From Gammaproteobacteria bacterium 13_2_20CM_66_19 (GTDB taxonomy: Bacteria > Pseudomonadota > Gammaproteobacteria > Steroidobacterales > Steroidobacteraceae), in NCBI GenBank assembly GCA_001914695.1, contig MNCZ01000133.1, forward strand, positions 1-44,622: a stretch of DNA of 44,622 nucleotides. Direction: 5' to 3'. Position numbers and translations under genes: made by a program. Below are positions 23,699-38,994 of this stretch, piece by piece (the stretch's first letter is position 1; every line of letters begins with the position of its first letter). The notes beneath the pieces were generated by a model. The model had not been told where the DNA came from, did no database searches, and saw only the letters and a program-made list of their open reading frames with translations.

Positions 23699-25963
23699 TC
23701 AGTGGACGATCTTTTCGGCAGGTTCGAGCGCGAGCTCGCCGGCCACCCGCGGCACCGGCGCGGCTGCACCGAGCAGCGGCAGCTCCGCAAGCACATCGAT
23801 GAGCGGCCGCGGCTTGCCGATGGCGTAGCCTTGCCCGTAGTCCACACCGAGCGCCGCAACGCGGGTGGCGATCTCGGCCGTTTCGACGTACTCGGCCACG
23901 GTGGTCAGCGACAGGCTGCGCGCGAGCTGGGCGATTGCGCCGACCATCGATTCGGCCCGCGGGTCCTTGAGGACATCGCGCACGAAGCTGCCGTCGATCT
24001 TCAGCATCGTCACGGGCAGCTGGCGCAGATACGCGAGCGACGATAGCCCGGTTCCGAAGTCATCGAGCGCCACGCCGCAGCCGAGCTGCCGGAGCTTGCG
24101 CATGAGCGTTTCGGCGCGCGCAACATTCGCGATTGCGGCGCTCTCGGTGAGCTCGAAGCAGAACAGCGCCGGGGCGAGGCCGCTCGAGCCGATCCGCTCG
24201 ATCACGAAATCCACGAACTCCTCGTCCTTGAGCGACTGCCCGGAGAAGTTGATGGCAAAGGACATCGAATGGGGGGCGAGCAGCTGGGCGTGGGGCTTCA
24301 GCATCTCGATCGCCTTGTTCATGACCCAGCGATCGATCTCGGGCATCAGCTGGTAACGATTGGCCGCCGACAGGAAGCGATCCGGCCCGACCGAGTTGCC
24401 GTCCCCGTCGATCATGCGTAACAGCAGCTCGAAATGCGGCCGCTGGCTCTCCGCGCCGGCGAACGGCAGGATGAGTTGCGCCGCGAGCCACAAGCGGCCC
24501 TCATCGATCGCCGTGCGCAGCTGTCCGAGGACCTTGATGTCAGTGAAACGGCGCACCAGACTCGCATCGCCGGACTCGTACACTTCGACCCGGTTCCGCC
24601 CCCGGTCCTTGGCCGCCTTGCAGGCCGTTTCGGCCGCCGCCAGCGAATGCATCAGCTCGCCCGCATCCGTGTCCAGCGGCGCGACCCCGATGCTGAGCGA
24701 CACGTCAAGGCGTGACCCGTCGTGCGAAGTGCGCAGCTGCTCTGCACCTTCGCGCAGCGCTTCGGCGAATTGCGCGGCGGTGTCCAGCTCGGTCGGCAGG
24801 GCCACCGCGAAACGATCGCCGGAGATGCGCGCCGCCAGCGCTCCGGGCGGCAGCCGCAGCCGGATGAGCTCCCCGAGCTTGCCGAGTACCGAGTCCCCGA
24901 CGTGCATCCCGAAGCTGTCGTTGATGATATGCAGCCGATCCAGATCGATGTACAGGGCGGTCCAATGCCGCAGGCCCCGGGTGGCGGGCACCACCAACCA
25001 CAAGCGCCGCTCGAATGCCGGCCGGTTGTACAGACCGCACAGGGCGTCGTAGCTGATCTCGATGATGCCGACCGCCTTGCGCGCGAGGATTCCCGTCAGC
25101 CGGGCATCGCGCTCGGTAAAGAGCTCGCCGAAATCCTCGCGAAACAACGCCAGTACCCCGATGGTCTTGCCGACGGTGGAGCGCAGGGCGCACGAGAGGA
25201 TCTTGTATGGAAGGATGCCCATGGCGCTGTCGGGCGCCAGCTTGTTGATGATGACGGGCCCGTGTCGTATCTGCGCCAGCGACAGCAGCTGCCGGTGAGC
25301 GCGGGCCACGAGCTGTGTATCCTTTCGGCTCTTGTTCTTCGAGCTCTTCGAGCGCAACAACGCAATGCTCTTGTCCGGGACGATCAGAGCGGCCGTGGAA
25401 GCGCCCACCTGCTCGATCGCCTGCAGCAGGATCCCCTTCAGCTCATCCCCGCCGTCGCTCGCGGGCTGGTCTGCCGTGCCGTTGCCGAGCAGCAGCTCGA
25501 GATCCCTGTCGCGCGATTTGACGGCGCGAGAGAGCCCCTCGATCGCGGTGCGCGACAGCAGCTCGCGGCGCAGGCACTCGAGCACCGGTCGCAGGAGAGC
25601 GTGGGCGATGGAGAAGCCGCGGGCCTCGGAGTCGGGATCGCCGCTCGCACGGCACACCACCACGACGACTGCGATCAGCTGCTCCCGGTCATCGCGCAGC
25701 CAGCACAGATACACCGGCTGCCCGCCCTCCAGCAGGCGCATCTGGCCTGGGCCCTCGGGACTTGCGGCCTGCAGCGCGTTCTCGATGAGATCGTGGAGAT
25801 CAGGCCCGGCCGTACCGTCCGTCGTCCACTGCAACCTGCCCGCGGCGTCGTAGAGCGCCACGCTGGTTGCGCGGGGAAGCACGGACCGCACAAGCTGCAA
25901 ATAGGGCTCGAAGGAGGCCGATGGCTCGACGGTCTCCTGAGCTTGATGGCTTCGGTCAGTCAT
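23699..25963 (-). CDS. Cyclic-di-GMP phosphodiesterase with degenerate GGDEF domain
   Basis: A 754-residue cytoplasmic protein. The N-terminal 290 residues contain a GAF-like region (about 185-300). A GGDEF-fold domain (about 310-460) reads SGDRF instead of GGDEF, so it should not make c-di-GMP and may act as a GTP sensor. The EAL domain (about 478-735) keeps the catalytic set: HFELLLR, INFSGQ, ELTES, LDDFGTG, KIDGSFV, AEYVE and YGQGY. It is therefore predicted to hydrolyse c-di-GMP. ATG 25963 follows a G-rich stretch; an upstream in-frame start at 26023 is possible. It shares c-di-GMP signalling with the receiver-GGDEF gene at 29628-30791. Confidence 0.88.
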   Translation of the reverse strand: MTDRSHQAQETVEPSASFEPYLQLVRSVLPRATSVALYDAAGRLQWTTDGTAGPDLHDLIENALQAASPEGPGQMRLLEGGQPVYLCWLRDDREQLIAVVVVVCRASGDPDSEARGFSIAHALLRPVLECLRRELLSRTAIEGLSRAVKSRDRDLELLLGNGTADQPASDGGDELKGILLQAIEQVGASTAALIVPDKSIALLRSKSSKNKSRKDTQLVARAHRQLLSLAQIRHGPVIINKLAPDSAMGILPYKILSCALRSTVGKTIGVLALFREDFGELFTERDARLTGILARKAVGIIEISYDALCGLYNRPAFERRLWLVVPATRGLRHWTALYIDLDRLHIINDSFGMHVGDSVLGKLGELIRLRLPPGALAARISGDRFAVALPTELDTAAQFAEALREGAEQLRTSHDGSRLDVSLSIGVAPLDTDAGELMHSLAAAETACKAAKDRGRNRVEVYESGDASLVRRFTDIKVLGQLRTAIDEGRLWLAAQLILPFAGAESQRPHFELLLRMIDGDGNSVGPDRFLSAANRYQLMPEIDRWVMNKAIEMLKPHAQLLAPHSMSFAINFSGQSLKDEEFVDFVIERIGSSGLAPALFCFELTESAAIANVARAETLMRKLRQLGCGVALDDFGTGLSSLAYLRQLPVTMLKIDGSFVRDVLKDPRAESMVGAIAQLARSLSLTTVAEYVETAEIATRVAALGVDYGQGYAIGKPRPLIDVLAELPLLGAAAPVPRVAGELALEPAEKIVH

Positions 25964-26224
25964 CCCCGGGGGCCGCTGCTGTTCCGTAGTTGAGGCCTGC
26001 ACGATCTCAAACCACGTGCGCACCGGGCCTTGCTCCAGTTGGCGATTCAGCCGAGTTCCGTGCGCGAGCTACGCACAAGCCTGGAACTCAATCCTCCAGG
26101 CCCGCAGTCGGTCAACATAACGCGCTGCTGACGCTACGCGGGTCACACTTTGTCGTATCGAAGTCGGGGGGGTCGGCGGGTGGGGTCGAAGCCCAACAGG
26201 CGGCCGACCCGCACTCCGGCACCG

Positions 26225-29200
26225 CTATCGAGCCGTGCTCGTCGCGCCGGCCCGCTGGCCCGCGCCCTGCGCGTGGGCCCGGAAGCTCGCGACTCCGCTC
26301 TTCCCCAGAGTGTTCCAGGCGGCAAGCTGCGCAACCAGCTGGGCGTGCAGGCCGGCGTAGGTTTCGATCTCCTGGGCGTTGGGGGCCGTGTCGGCGTCGT
26401 CGAGCAGACCGCTGAAGGAATAGATCTGCTCGTTCAGCATGCCGGGAAAGTTGAGGTTGGCTTCGGAGCCCTTGATGTTGACCTGCATCAGCAGCCCCTC
26501 GATCTGCGCGGCTTGCTTGATGAGCGCGCCGCCTTCGGCGGTGAGCGCCGCAGCCGAGGCCTTGCCGTTCGCCTCTTTCAGCGCAGTCGCGACTTCGCTC
26601 TTGAGCGCGCGAATGTCGTTCACGGCGCGATGCAACGCGTCCTGATCATGGTAGACCTGCATGGACAGCGCGAACTTCTGCTTCAGTCCCTCGAGCGAGC
26701 CCTTGACGCGCGGATCGACCCGCAGAGCGAGGGGCGCCGTGTGCGTCTCCCCGTTGTAGGTGAGCCGGACGCTGTATTCCCCGGGGAACGCGATCGGCCC
26801 GCGCGGCGGCAGCCCGGCATAGAACGCGCCCGGAATCTGCGTTGGATCGTCGTAGCGCAGATTCCACGCGAAGCGGTTCATGCCCTCCGACGCCGGCAGT
26901 GTATCCACCGGATGCACCTGGTCCGGCCATTCCGGCGGCTGCTCAGCCCCCTGCGGCTTCACGCTGGTGAGATGTCGCACCACGCTGCCGGCGGCGTCGA
27001 GGATATCCAGGCTGACCGTACCGGTCGGCCGCGACGGCAGGTAGTAATCGATGAGAGCTCCGGCGGGAGGGTTCTGACCCGCAGGCGGACGATCATCGAC
27101 CTGGTCGGGATAGTAGAGCCGATAGCCGGTCTCGGGCGTGTAGAGGTAGGCCGCCGAGGCGTGCGCCGCGGCCGAGACCTCGCGCAGCGGAGCCACGTCG
27201 CCGAGAATCCAGAATGAGCGTCCGTGGGTTGCGACCACCAGGTCGTCTCCCTTGACCACCAGGTCGTGAACCGGAGAGCGCGGCAGATTGAGTTGCAGGC
27301 TCTGCCAGTGTCGTCCGCCATCGAAGGATGCAAACACACCGGCCTCGGTGGCCGCATACAGCAGGTCGGGTCTGGCCGAATCCTCGCGCACCACGTGAAC
27401 GAAGGCGCCCTCCGGGAGGCCGCCGCCAATCGGCGCCCAGGTCTTGCCGCCGTCGCCGGTCCTGAAGATGTAGGGCTTGAGGTCATCGAGCTTGTGACGG
27501 TCGACCGCGACATACGCGGTGTTGGCGTCGTAACGCGACGGCTCGATCATGCTCACCGTGCTCCACGGCGGCATCTCGGGCGGCGTCACCTTGGTCCAGC
27601 TGCCGCCGTCGTTGCGGGTGAGGTGGATCAGCCCGTCGTCGGTTCCGACCCAGATCATTCCCCTCGCGAGCGGCGACTCGGCGATGGCGAAGATCGTGTC
27701 GTAGTACTCGACGCTCGTGATGTCCTTGGTGATGGGACCGCCGGACGGCTGCTGCTTGGATTTGTCGTTGCGGGTGAGGTCGGGGCTGATGGCCGTCCAG
27801 CTGCCGCCGTCATTGGTCGTCTTGTACAGGCGCTCCATGCCGTAATAGAGCGTGTCGCGATCGAAGGGCGACATGATGAGCGGTGAAGTCCAGTTGAAGC
27901 GATGCAGCAGGTCCTTGGCGGCGTGGCCCGAGGCGTCAATAGGCCATACCGAGACGACCTGCAGCTGCATGGTGTGCTTGTCGAAGCGGCCGACGAAGTT
28001 TTCGGCGCTGCCGTAGACGATGTCGGCGTCGCGCGGATCGGCGATCACGAAGCCGCTCTCGCCGCCGAACGCGTCATACCAGTCGCGCTCCACGATGGCG
28101 CCCTCATCATCCATGCTGGCGATCGCGACGCTCGTGTTGTCCTGCTGGGCGCCGTACACGTAATAGGGGAAGCGATTGTCGACCGACACGTGATAGAACT
28201 GCGCCGTCGGCTGATTGTGCTGCGTGGACCAGGTCTTGCCGCCGTCGAAGGAGATCGAGGCGCCGCCGTCGCTCGCCTCGATGATCCGGTCCGGATTGCC
28301 CGGGTCGATCCACAGTCCGTGGTGGTCGCCGTGCCGCGCCGGCAGCGAGGCGCTTCGGGTCGGCGAGGATCGTGGAAAAATACCAGGCGCGCTGAGTGAG
28401 CCGGCCGTCGTCGTTCACGCGCCCCCAGTGCTCGCCGGCGTCGTCCGAGCGGTAGAGGCCGCCGTCGGCCGCCTCGATCATCGCGTAGACGCGCCTTGAG
28501 TCGGCGCCCGAGACCGAGACGTGGATGCGCCCGAGTATGCCCGCGGGCAGGCCGTTGCCCGACAGGTGGGTCCAGCTCGAGCCGCCGTCGGTCGAGCGGT
28601 ACAGGCCGCTCCCCGGACCGCCGCTCGAGAAGTTCCATGGCAGCCGTCGTGCCTGCCAGAGCGCGGCATAGACGATGCTCGGGTTGTGCGGATCGAAGCT
28701 GACATCGATCGCGCCGGTCTGCTCGTCCTTGTAGAGGACCTTGCTCCAGGACTTGCCGCCGTCGGCGGTGCGGAACACGCCGCGCTCGGTGTTGGGGCCG
28801 AAGGCATGGCCGAGGGCCGCGACGAGAACGATATCGGGATTCTTCGGGTCGACGATCAGCGCGCCGATCTGGCGGGTGTCCCGGAGGCCGACGTGGCTCC
28901 AGGTCCTGCCGCCGTCGACCGACTTGTAGACGCCATCGCCGTACGTCATGTCGCCGCGCGGGGCCGCCTCCCCGGTGCCGACATAGATGATGTCCGGATT
29001 CGAGGGCGCGACGGCGAGCGCGCCCACGGACGAGATCGGTGTTCCGTCGGTCAGCGGCCGCCACGTGGCGCCCCCGTCCGTCGTCTTCCAGACTCCCCCC
29101 GCGACCGCACCGAAATAAAAGGTATTGACCTCGCCGGGAACGCCCGCGACGGCGAGCGCGCGACCGCCGCGATAGGGGCCGATGCAGCGCCACTGCAGCG

Positions 29201-29333
29201 CGTTGAAGAGGCTGGGGTTCACGGCGGAGGCAGTCTCCTGCACCACCGCAACCGGCGCGGACGCAGCCTCGGTGTCGATCACCGCCATGGCCAGCGGGAC
29301 CACGACGCCCAGCGCAACGTAACGAGATCGCAT
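26225..29333 (-). pseudogene. Exported BNR/sortilin-like beta-propeller protein, broken by indel
   Basis: The 5' part (ATG 29333, AAGGAGA ribosome binding site) encodes a signal peptide and blades rich in Asp-box motifs such as SVDGGRTWSH, TADGGKSWSK and STDGGSSWTH. The frame ends its homology at STILADPK (about 28353). Homology resumes one frame away at GDHHGLWIDPGNPDRII (from 28330) and runs to the stop at 26225, through further Asp boxes and a C-terminal helical part. Only 22 bases join the two parts, where family members usually have about 30 residues. A deletion with frameshift, or an assembly error at 28331-28352, explains this. The intact family is secreted and often linked to peptidase-like functions, but its role is not established. 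Confidence 0.75.
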
Positions 29334-29423
29334 GTCTTCTCCTTGGAGCCCCTGGGTCTCGAGTCCTCTAAAGGGCGTCGATCTTAATATCGATTGAACA
29401 GGCTTGCGCTCCCCCGTACCCCT

Positions 29424-29594
29424 GTATACCCGATTCTCCTTCGTCTCGAATCGGCCGGGTGGTTCGTGAGCCGATGGGACGCGATCGACCCGGTGACTGC
29501 CGGCCGGCCGCGTCGCCGGCTTTACCGTCTGACACCGAGCGGGCGCGCGCGCAAGCCAGCTGTTCGCGAGCTTCAGCTTCGGCAGAGGTATGCC
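29424..29594 (+). pseudogene. Remnant of a PadR-family transcriptional regulator
   Basis: This stretch reads VYPILLRLESAGWFVSRWDA, then GRPRRRLYRLTPSGRA, the wing and recognition-helix end of PadR regulators. The N-terminal helices that should precede it (about 35 residues) are missing, and the frame continues only into antisense of the GGDEF gene. A TTG at 29394 could start translation, but the product would lack half the DNA-binding domain. Treated as a truncated leftover. It fills most of the 294-base gap between the beta-propeller gene and the GGDEF gene. Confidence 0.6.
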
Positions 29595-29627
29595 GGCGTG
29601 AGCCTTGCTGAAATTTCCCGGGGCGCT

Positions 29628-30791
29628 CTAGGCTGCGTCGCCTGTCTCTTGCACCGGCAGCGTGGCCACCGCGCCTCGTGCGGAGACCGCCGTGCGACGC
29701 TCCGCGCCGGCCGGCTCCTGAGCGGCAGCCGTCCGCTCTCCGATCGCGACGCGGTTGCGCCCGCCCCGCTTGGCTGTCGCGAGCGCCTCGTCGGCAGCCT
29801 TGAGCAGCGCCTCGGTGCCGTCGCCGTGGTCCGGAAAGATTGCGATTCCCACCGACAGCGTGACCGGCCCGAGCTGCTGGTCGCTCCCCCCGACCTCGAG
29901 GCTGCGGGCACGCTGACGAATCAGCTCCGCACGCTGCCACACCAGCTCCTCCGACACGTTCATCATCATCAGTGCGAATTCGTCGCCGCCGTAGCGCGCG
30001 ACCAGGTCCTCGCCCCGTGACAGCGACACTATGCACTGCCCGACGGACTTGAGGATCGCATCCCCCGAGGTGTGTCCGAGCGTGTCGTTGAATTCCCTGA
30101 AATGGTCGACGTCGAACATCATGAGCGCGAGGGGTTGGCCGTGGCGCCTGGCGCGACTGCCCTCGCGGCTCAGTGATTCCTCGAGGAAGCGGCGGTTGTA
30201 GAGGCCCGTCACCGGGTCCCGCACGGCCTGATCGTCCTGCCGCTGCGTGGCGTGCATCAGATCGTGCTCCGCCCAGACGCGCTTCTTGATCTCGAGATCG
30301 AGGGCCGTCCGCGCCACCTCCAGCTGGGCGCTGCGCTCCGCGACGCGTCGCAGCAGCCTCGCGATCGGCTGCACCATCGTCTCGACCGGCTGGCCGTCGC
30401 AAGGCGGCGCACGCTGCTGTGGCGCCGGTTCCCCGACCGTGGCGCTCACCGTCGCGAGCAGCAGCTCCGGATTCGTCGGCTTCACCACGAAGGAGGCGCC
30501 GAAGGCATGCGCCAGGGCCCGCGCCTCGGCTTCGACGCCCGCGACCGCCCGCATCAGCACCCGCGGCTGCGGCAGGCGCGGCTCGCAGCGCATCTGCACC
30601 ACGAACCGGCAGCCGTCCATGTCGGGCGCGGCGATATCGACGATCAGCAGGTCGGGGCATTGCTCACGCACGAGCGTCAGGGCTTCGGACGTCTCGCCGA
30701 CTTCCCGCACGGCGTGTCCGTGATTGCGCAGCAGCGCGACTACGAAACGGCGACTGACCGACTTGGTGTCGAGAACCAGTATGTTAGCCAT
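29628..30791 (-). CDS. Receiver-GGDEF diguanylate cyclase
   Basis: A 387-residue response regulator. The receiver (about 1-120) has phospho-acceptor D52 in LIVDIAAPDMDG and the Lys in FVVKPTNPE; the first acidic pair is reduced to one Asp (VLDTK). A helical linker precedes the GGDEF domain (about 205-365), which has canonical ARYGGDEFA near residue 267. The allosteric I-site RGED sits exactly five residues before GGDEF, so product inhibition is expected. Predicted to make c-di-GMP when phosphorylated. Its ATG overlaps the preceding STAS-like gene by eight bases. Last gene of the signalling operon, so one of the two hybrid kinases is the probable phosphodonor (inference). Confidence 0.9.
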   Translation of the reverse strand: MANILVLDTKSVSRRFVVALLRNHGHAVREVGETSEALTLVREQCPDLLIVDIAAPDMDGCRFVVQMRCEPRLPQPRVLMRAVAGVEAEARALAHAFGASFVVKPTNPELLLATVSATVGEPAPQQRAPPCDGQPVETMVQPIARLLRRVAERSAQLEVARTALDLEIKKRVWAEHDLMHATQRQDDQAVRDPVTGLYNRRFLEESLSREGSRARRHGQPLALMMFDVDHFREFNDTLGHTSGDAILKSVGQCIVSLSRGEDLVARYGGDEFALMMMNVSEELVWQRAELIRQRARSLEVGGSDQQLGPVTLSVGIAIFPDHGDGTEALLKAADEALATAKRGGRNRVAIGERTAAAQEPAGAERRTAVSARGAVATLPVQETGDAA

Positions 30792-31182
30792 GCGAGCAGC
30801 GCGCATCACGCTCGATTGCGGGCCCGTGCTTGAGCCATTCGAGCGCCGACGGCTCGTCGCGAAAGTGCCGCACGTTGATGCCGTGCAGCCGGCCCAGCAG
30901 CGCGAGATACTCGTGGGAGTGATCGAGCTCCTGGTTGTCCGCGATCAGCGCGATCTTGTGCGCAGGATCGTCGCCGACACTCGTGAAGCGCGTGAGGAAC
31001 CCGGAGCGCTCCACGGTGAACACCGCCATGGAGGAATGCACCGAGATGAGGATGCACGAGCGCTGGTACCGCGAGGCGGAGTCGGCGACCGCTTCGAAGA
31101 ACTCCCGGGCCTCCTCGGCCGTCTCCCGGTTGAAGAGGTCCGCACGGAGGTAGTCTCGTTCGGCTGTAATCCGGTACACCAT
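30784..31182 (-). CDS. STAS/SpoIIAA-like protein
   Basis: A 132-residue protein with alternating strands and helices of the STAS/SEC14-like fold: MVYRITAERDYLRADLFNRE, ILISVHSSMAVFTVE, KIALIADNQELDHSHEYLALL and a final strand-helix INVRHFRDEPSALEWL, which is typical of small SpoIIAA-like proteins. No cysteine or histidine motif suggests an enzyme. It lies between the hybrid kinase and the receiver-GGDEF gene, overlapping the latter by eight bases, and so may modulate that pathway. ATG 31182 is chosen; the frame is open to 31269 but the extension has no fold. Confidence 0.72.
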   Translation of the reverse strand: MVYRITAERDYLRADLFNRETAEEAREFFEAVADSASRYQRSCILISVHSSMAVFTVERSGFLTRFTSVGDDPAHKIALIADNQELDHSHEYLALLGRLHGINVRHFRDEPSALEWLKHGPAIERDARCSHG

Positions 31183-31258
31183 GGGCGCGGGACAGCAAGA
31201 ATCCCCATACGGGTAGTACCATGCCTGCTGCGACGCAACGCACCACCGGGGATGGTTC

Positions 31259-33448
<2,190 letters not shown>

Positions 33449-33467
33449 CGGTCGGCGGCTCTCCGGC

Positions 33468-37673
<4,206 letters not shown>

Positions 37674-37965
37674 TGACCCTCCCCTGCGGAACGCCGCCGC
37701 CTCGGCGACGCGCCCCGGGGTCTGATGAGCATTCCTTTCATCCTAGTGGTTGCCCGCGCAGCTCACTATCCTTCGCACGCCCGATCGCCGTGTAGCAATT
37801 CAGTGTCAGAAAGTCGCTGTTCCGTTACAACACCGAGGCGCCCAGTCGCTGCGCCCCGGGGCCATGAACCGAACGGACCAGTCTGCGAGCGCAAGCGCAG
37901 GTGTGGCGTGCAGGTTGCCGCGCGTACTGTCGGACCGTGGCGAGCCCGCCACGGGAGATGAGCCA

Positions 37966-38994
37966 ATGCTTGCCGCACGCAATGATCTCGGACTCAGAAT
38001 CTTCTCGACCTGCCCGCCCTCGGCCCGCGCCGCGCGCGACGAGTATCTGCGCCAGGTGCAGGAGATTGCGTCCTGGAGTGAGGATGCCGGCTGCGAAGGG
38101 ATCCTGGTCTACACCGACAACGCTCAGGTGGACCCATGGCTCGTCGCGCAGGCGATCATTCGCGCGACGCGCACGCTCTGCCCGCTGGTCGCGATCCAAC
38201 CCGCCTACATGCATCCCTACAGCGTGGCGAAGATGGTCACCTCGCTGGCATTCCTCCATGGCCGCCGCGTGTACCTCAACATGGTGGCGGGCGGCTTCAC
38301 GAACGACCTCGCGGCGCTCAACGACCATACGCCCCACGATGAGCGTTACAGTCGGCTGGGCGAGTACACGGCGATCATCCAGGGGCTGCTGGCGTCCGCT
38401 GAGCCCTTCACTTTCAGCGGCAGCTACTACCAGGTCCACAACCTGCGGCTGACGCCGCCGCTGCCGCCCGAGCTGCAGCCCGGCGTCCTGATGTCCGGCT
38501 CGTCGGAAGCGGGCATGCAGGCGGCACGGCGCCTCGGCGCGACACCGATCGAATATCCGAAGCCGGTCGCGGAGTATGCGGCGGCGCGCCGGGGCGGCCC
38601 ATCGCGCGGACTGCGCATCGGCCTGATCGCGCGCGGCACCGAGGCCGAGGCGTGGCGCGATGCGCACGAACGCTTCCCGCCGGATCGCAAGGGCCAGCTC
38701 ACCCACGAGCTTGCCATGAAGACGTCGGACTCCTCGTGGCACCGCCAGCTCTCGAAGCTCGGCGCCCGAGCCCAGGGGGAGGCGGAGCAAAATCCCTACT
38801 GGCTGGTGCCGTTCGAGAACTACAAGACGTTCTGCCCGTATCTCGTCGGCAGTTACGCGGCCGTCGCCCAGGCGGTCGCCGGCTACGTCAACGCCGGCTA
38901 CCGCACCTTCGTGCTCGACGTCCCGGCGAGCCCCGCGGAGCTCTCGCACATCGGCAGGGTGTTCGGGCTCGCCGTCGATCGGGTGGCCGCATGA
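37966..38994 (+). CDS. Luciferase-like (LLM-class) flavin-dependent monooxygenase
   Basis: A 342-residue TIM-barrel flavoenzyme of the SsuD/luciferase group. LGLRIFSTCPPSA forms the first strand, EGILVYTDNAQVDPWLVAQA the next, then VAIQPAYMHPYSVAKMVTSL and the family-typical VYLNMVAGGFTNDLAALND with DERYSRLGEYTAIIQGLL. It should use reduced FMN and O2. The context (next gene an adenylation enzyme, overlapping by ATGA, then a carrier protein) suggests it oxidises a carrier-bound acyl or aminoacyl group rather than a sulfonate; that is inference. ATG 37966 follows GGGAGA. The 292 bases upstream are shared with the divergent kinase operon and I see no convincing promoter in them. Confidence 0.87.
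   Translation: MLAARNDLGLRIFSTCPPSARAARDEYLRQVQEIASWSEDAGCEGILVYTDNAQVDPWLVAQAIIRATRTLCPLVAIQPAYMHPYSVAKMVTSLAFLHGRRVYLNMVAGGFTNDLAALNDHTPHDERYSRLGEYTAIIQGLLASAEPFTFSGSYYQVHNLRLTPPLPPELQPGVLMSGSSEAGMQAARRLGATPIEYPKPVAEYAAARRGGPSRGLRIGLIARGTEAEAWRDAHERFPPDRKGQLTHELAMKTSDSSWHRQLSKLGARAQGEAEQNPYWLVPFENYKTFCPYLVGSYAAVAQAVAGYVNAGYRTFVLDVPASPAELSHIGRVFGLAVDRVAA

Noticed and set aside
29394-30020. Complete PadR-like gene
   Set aside because: Only about 57 residues resemble PadR; the rest is antisense of the GGDEF gene and the first helices are missing.
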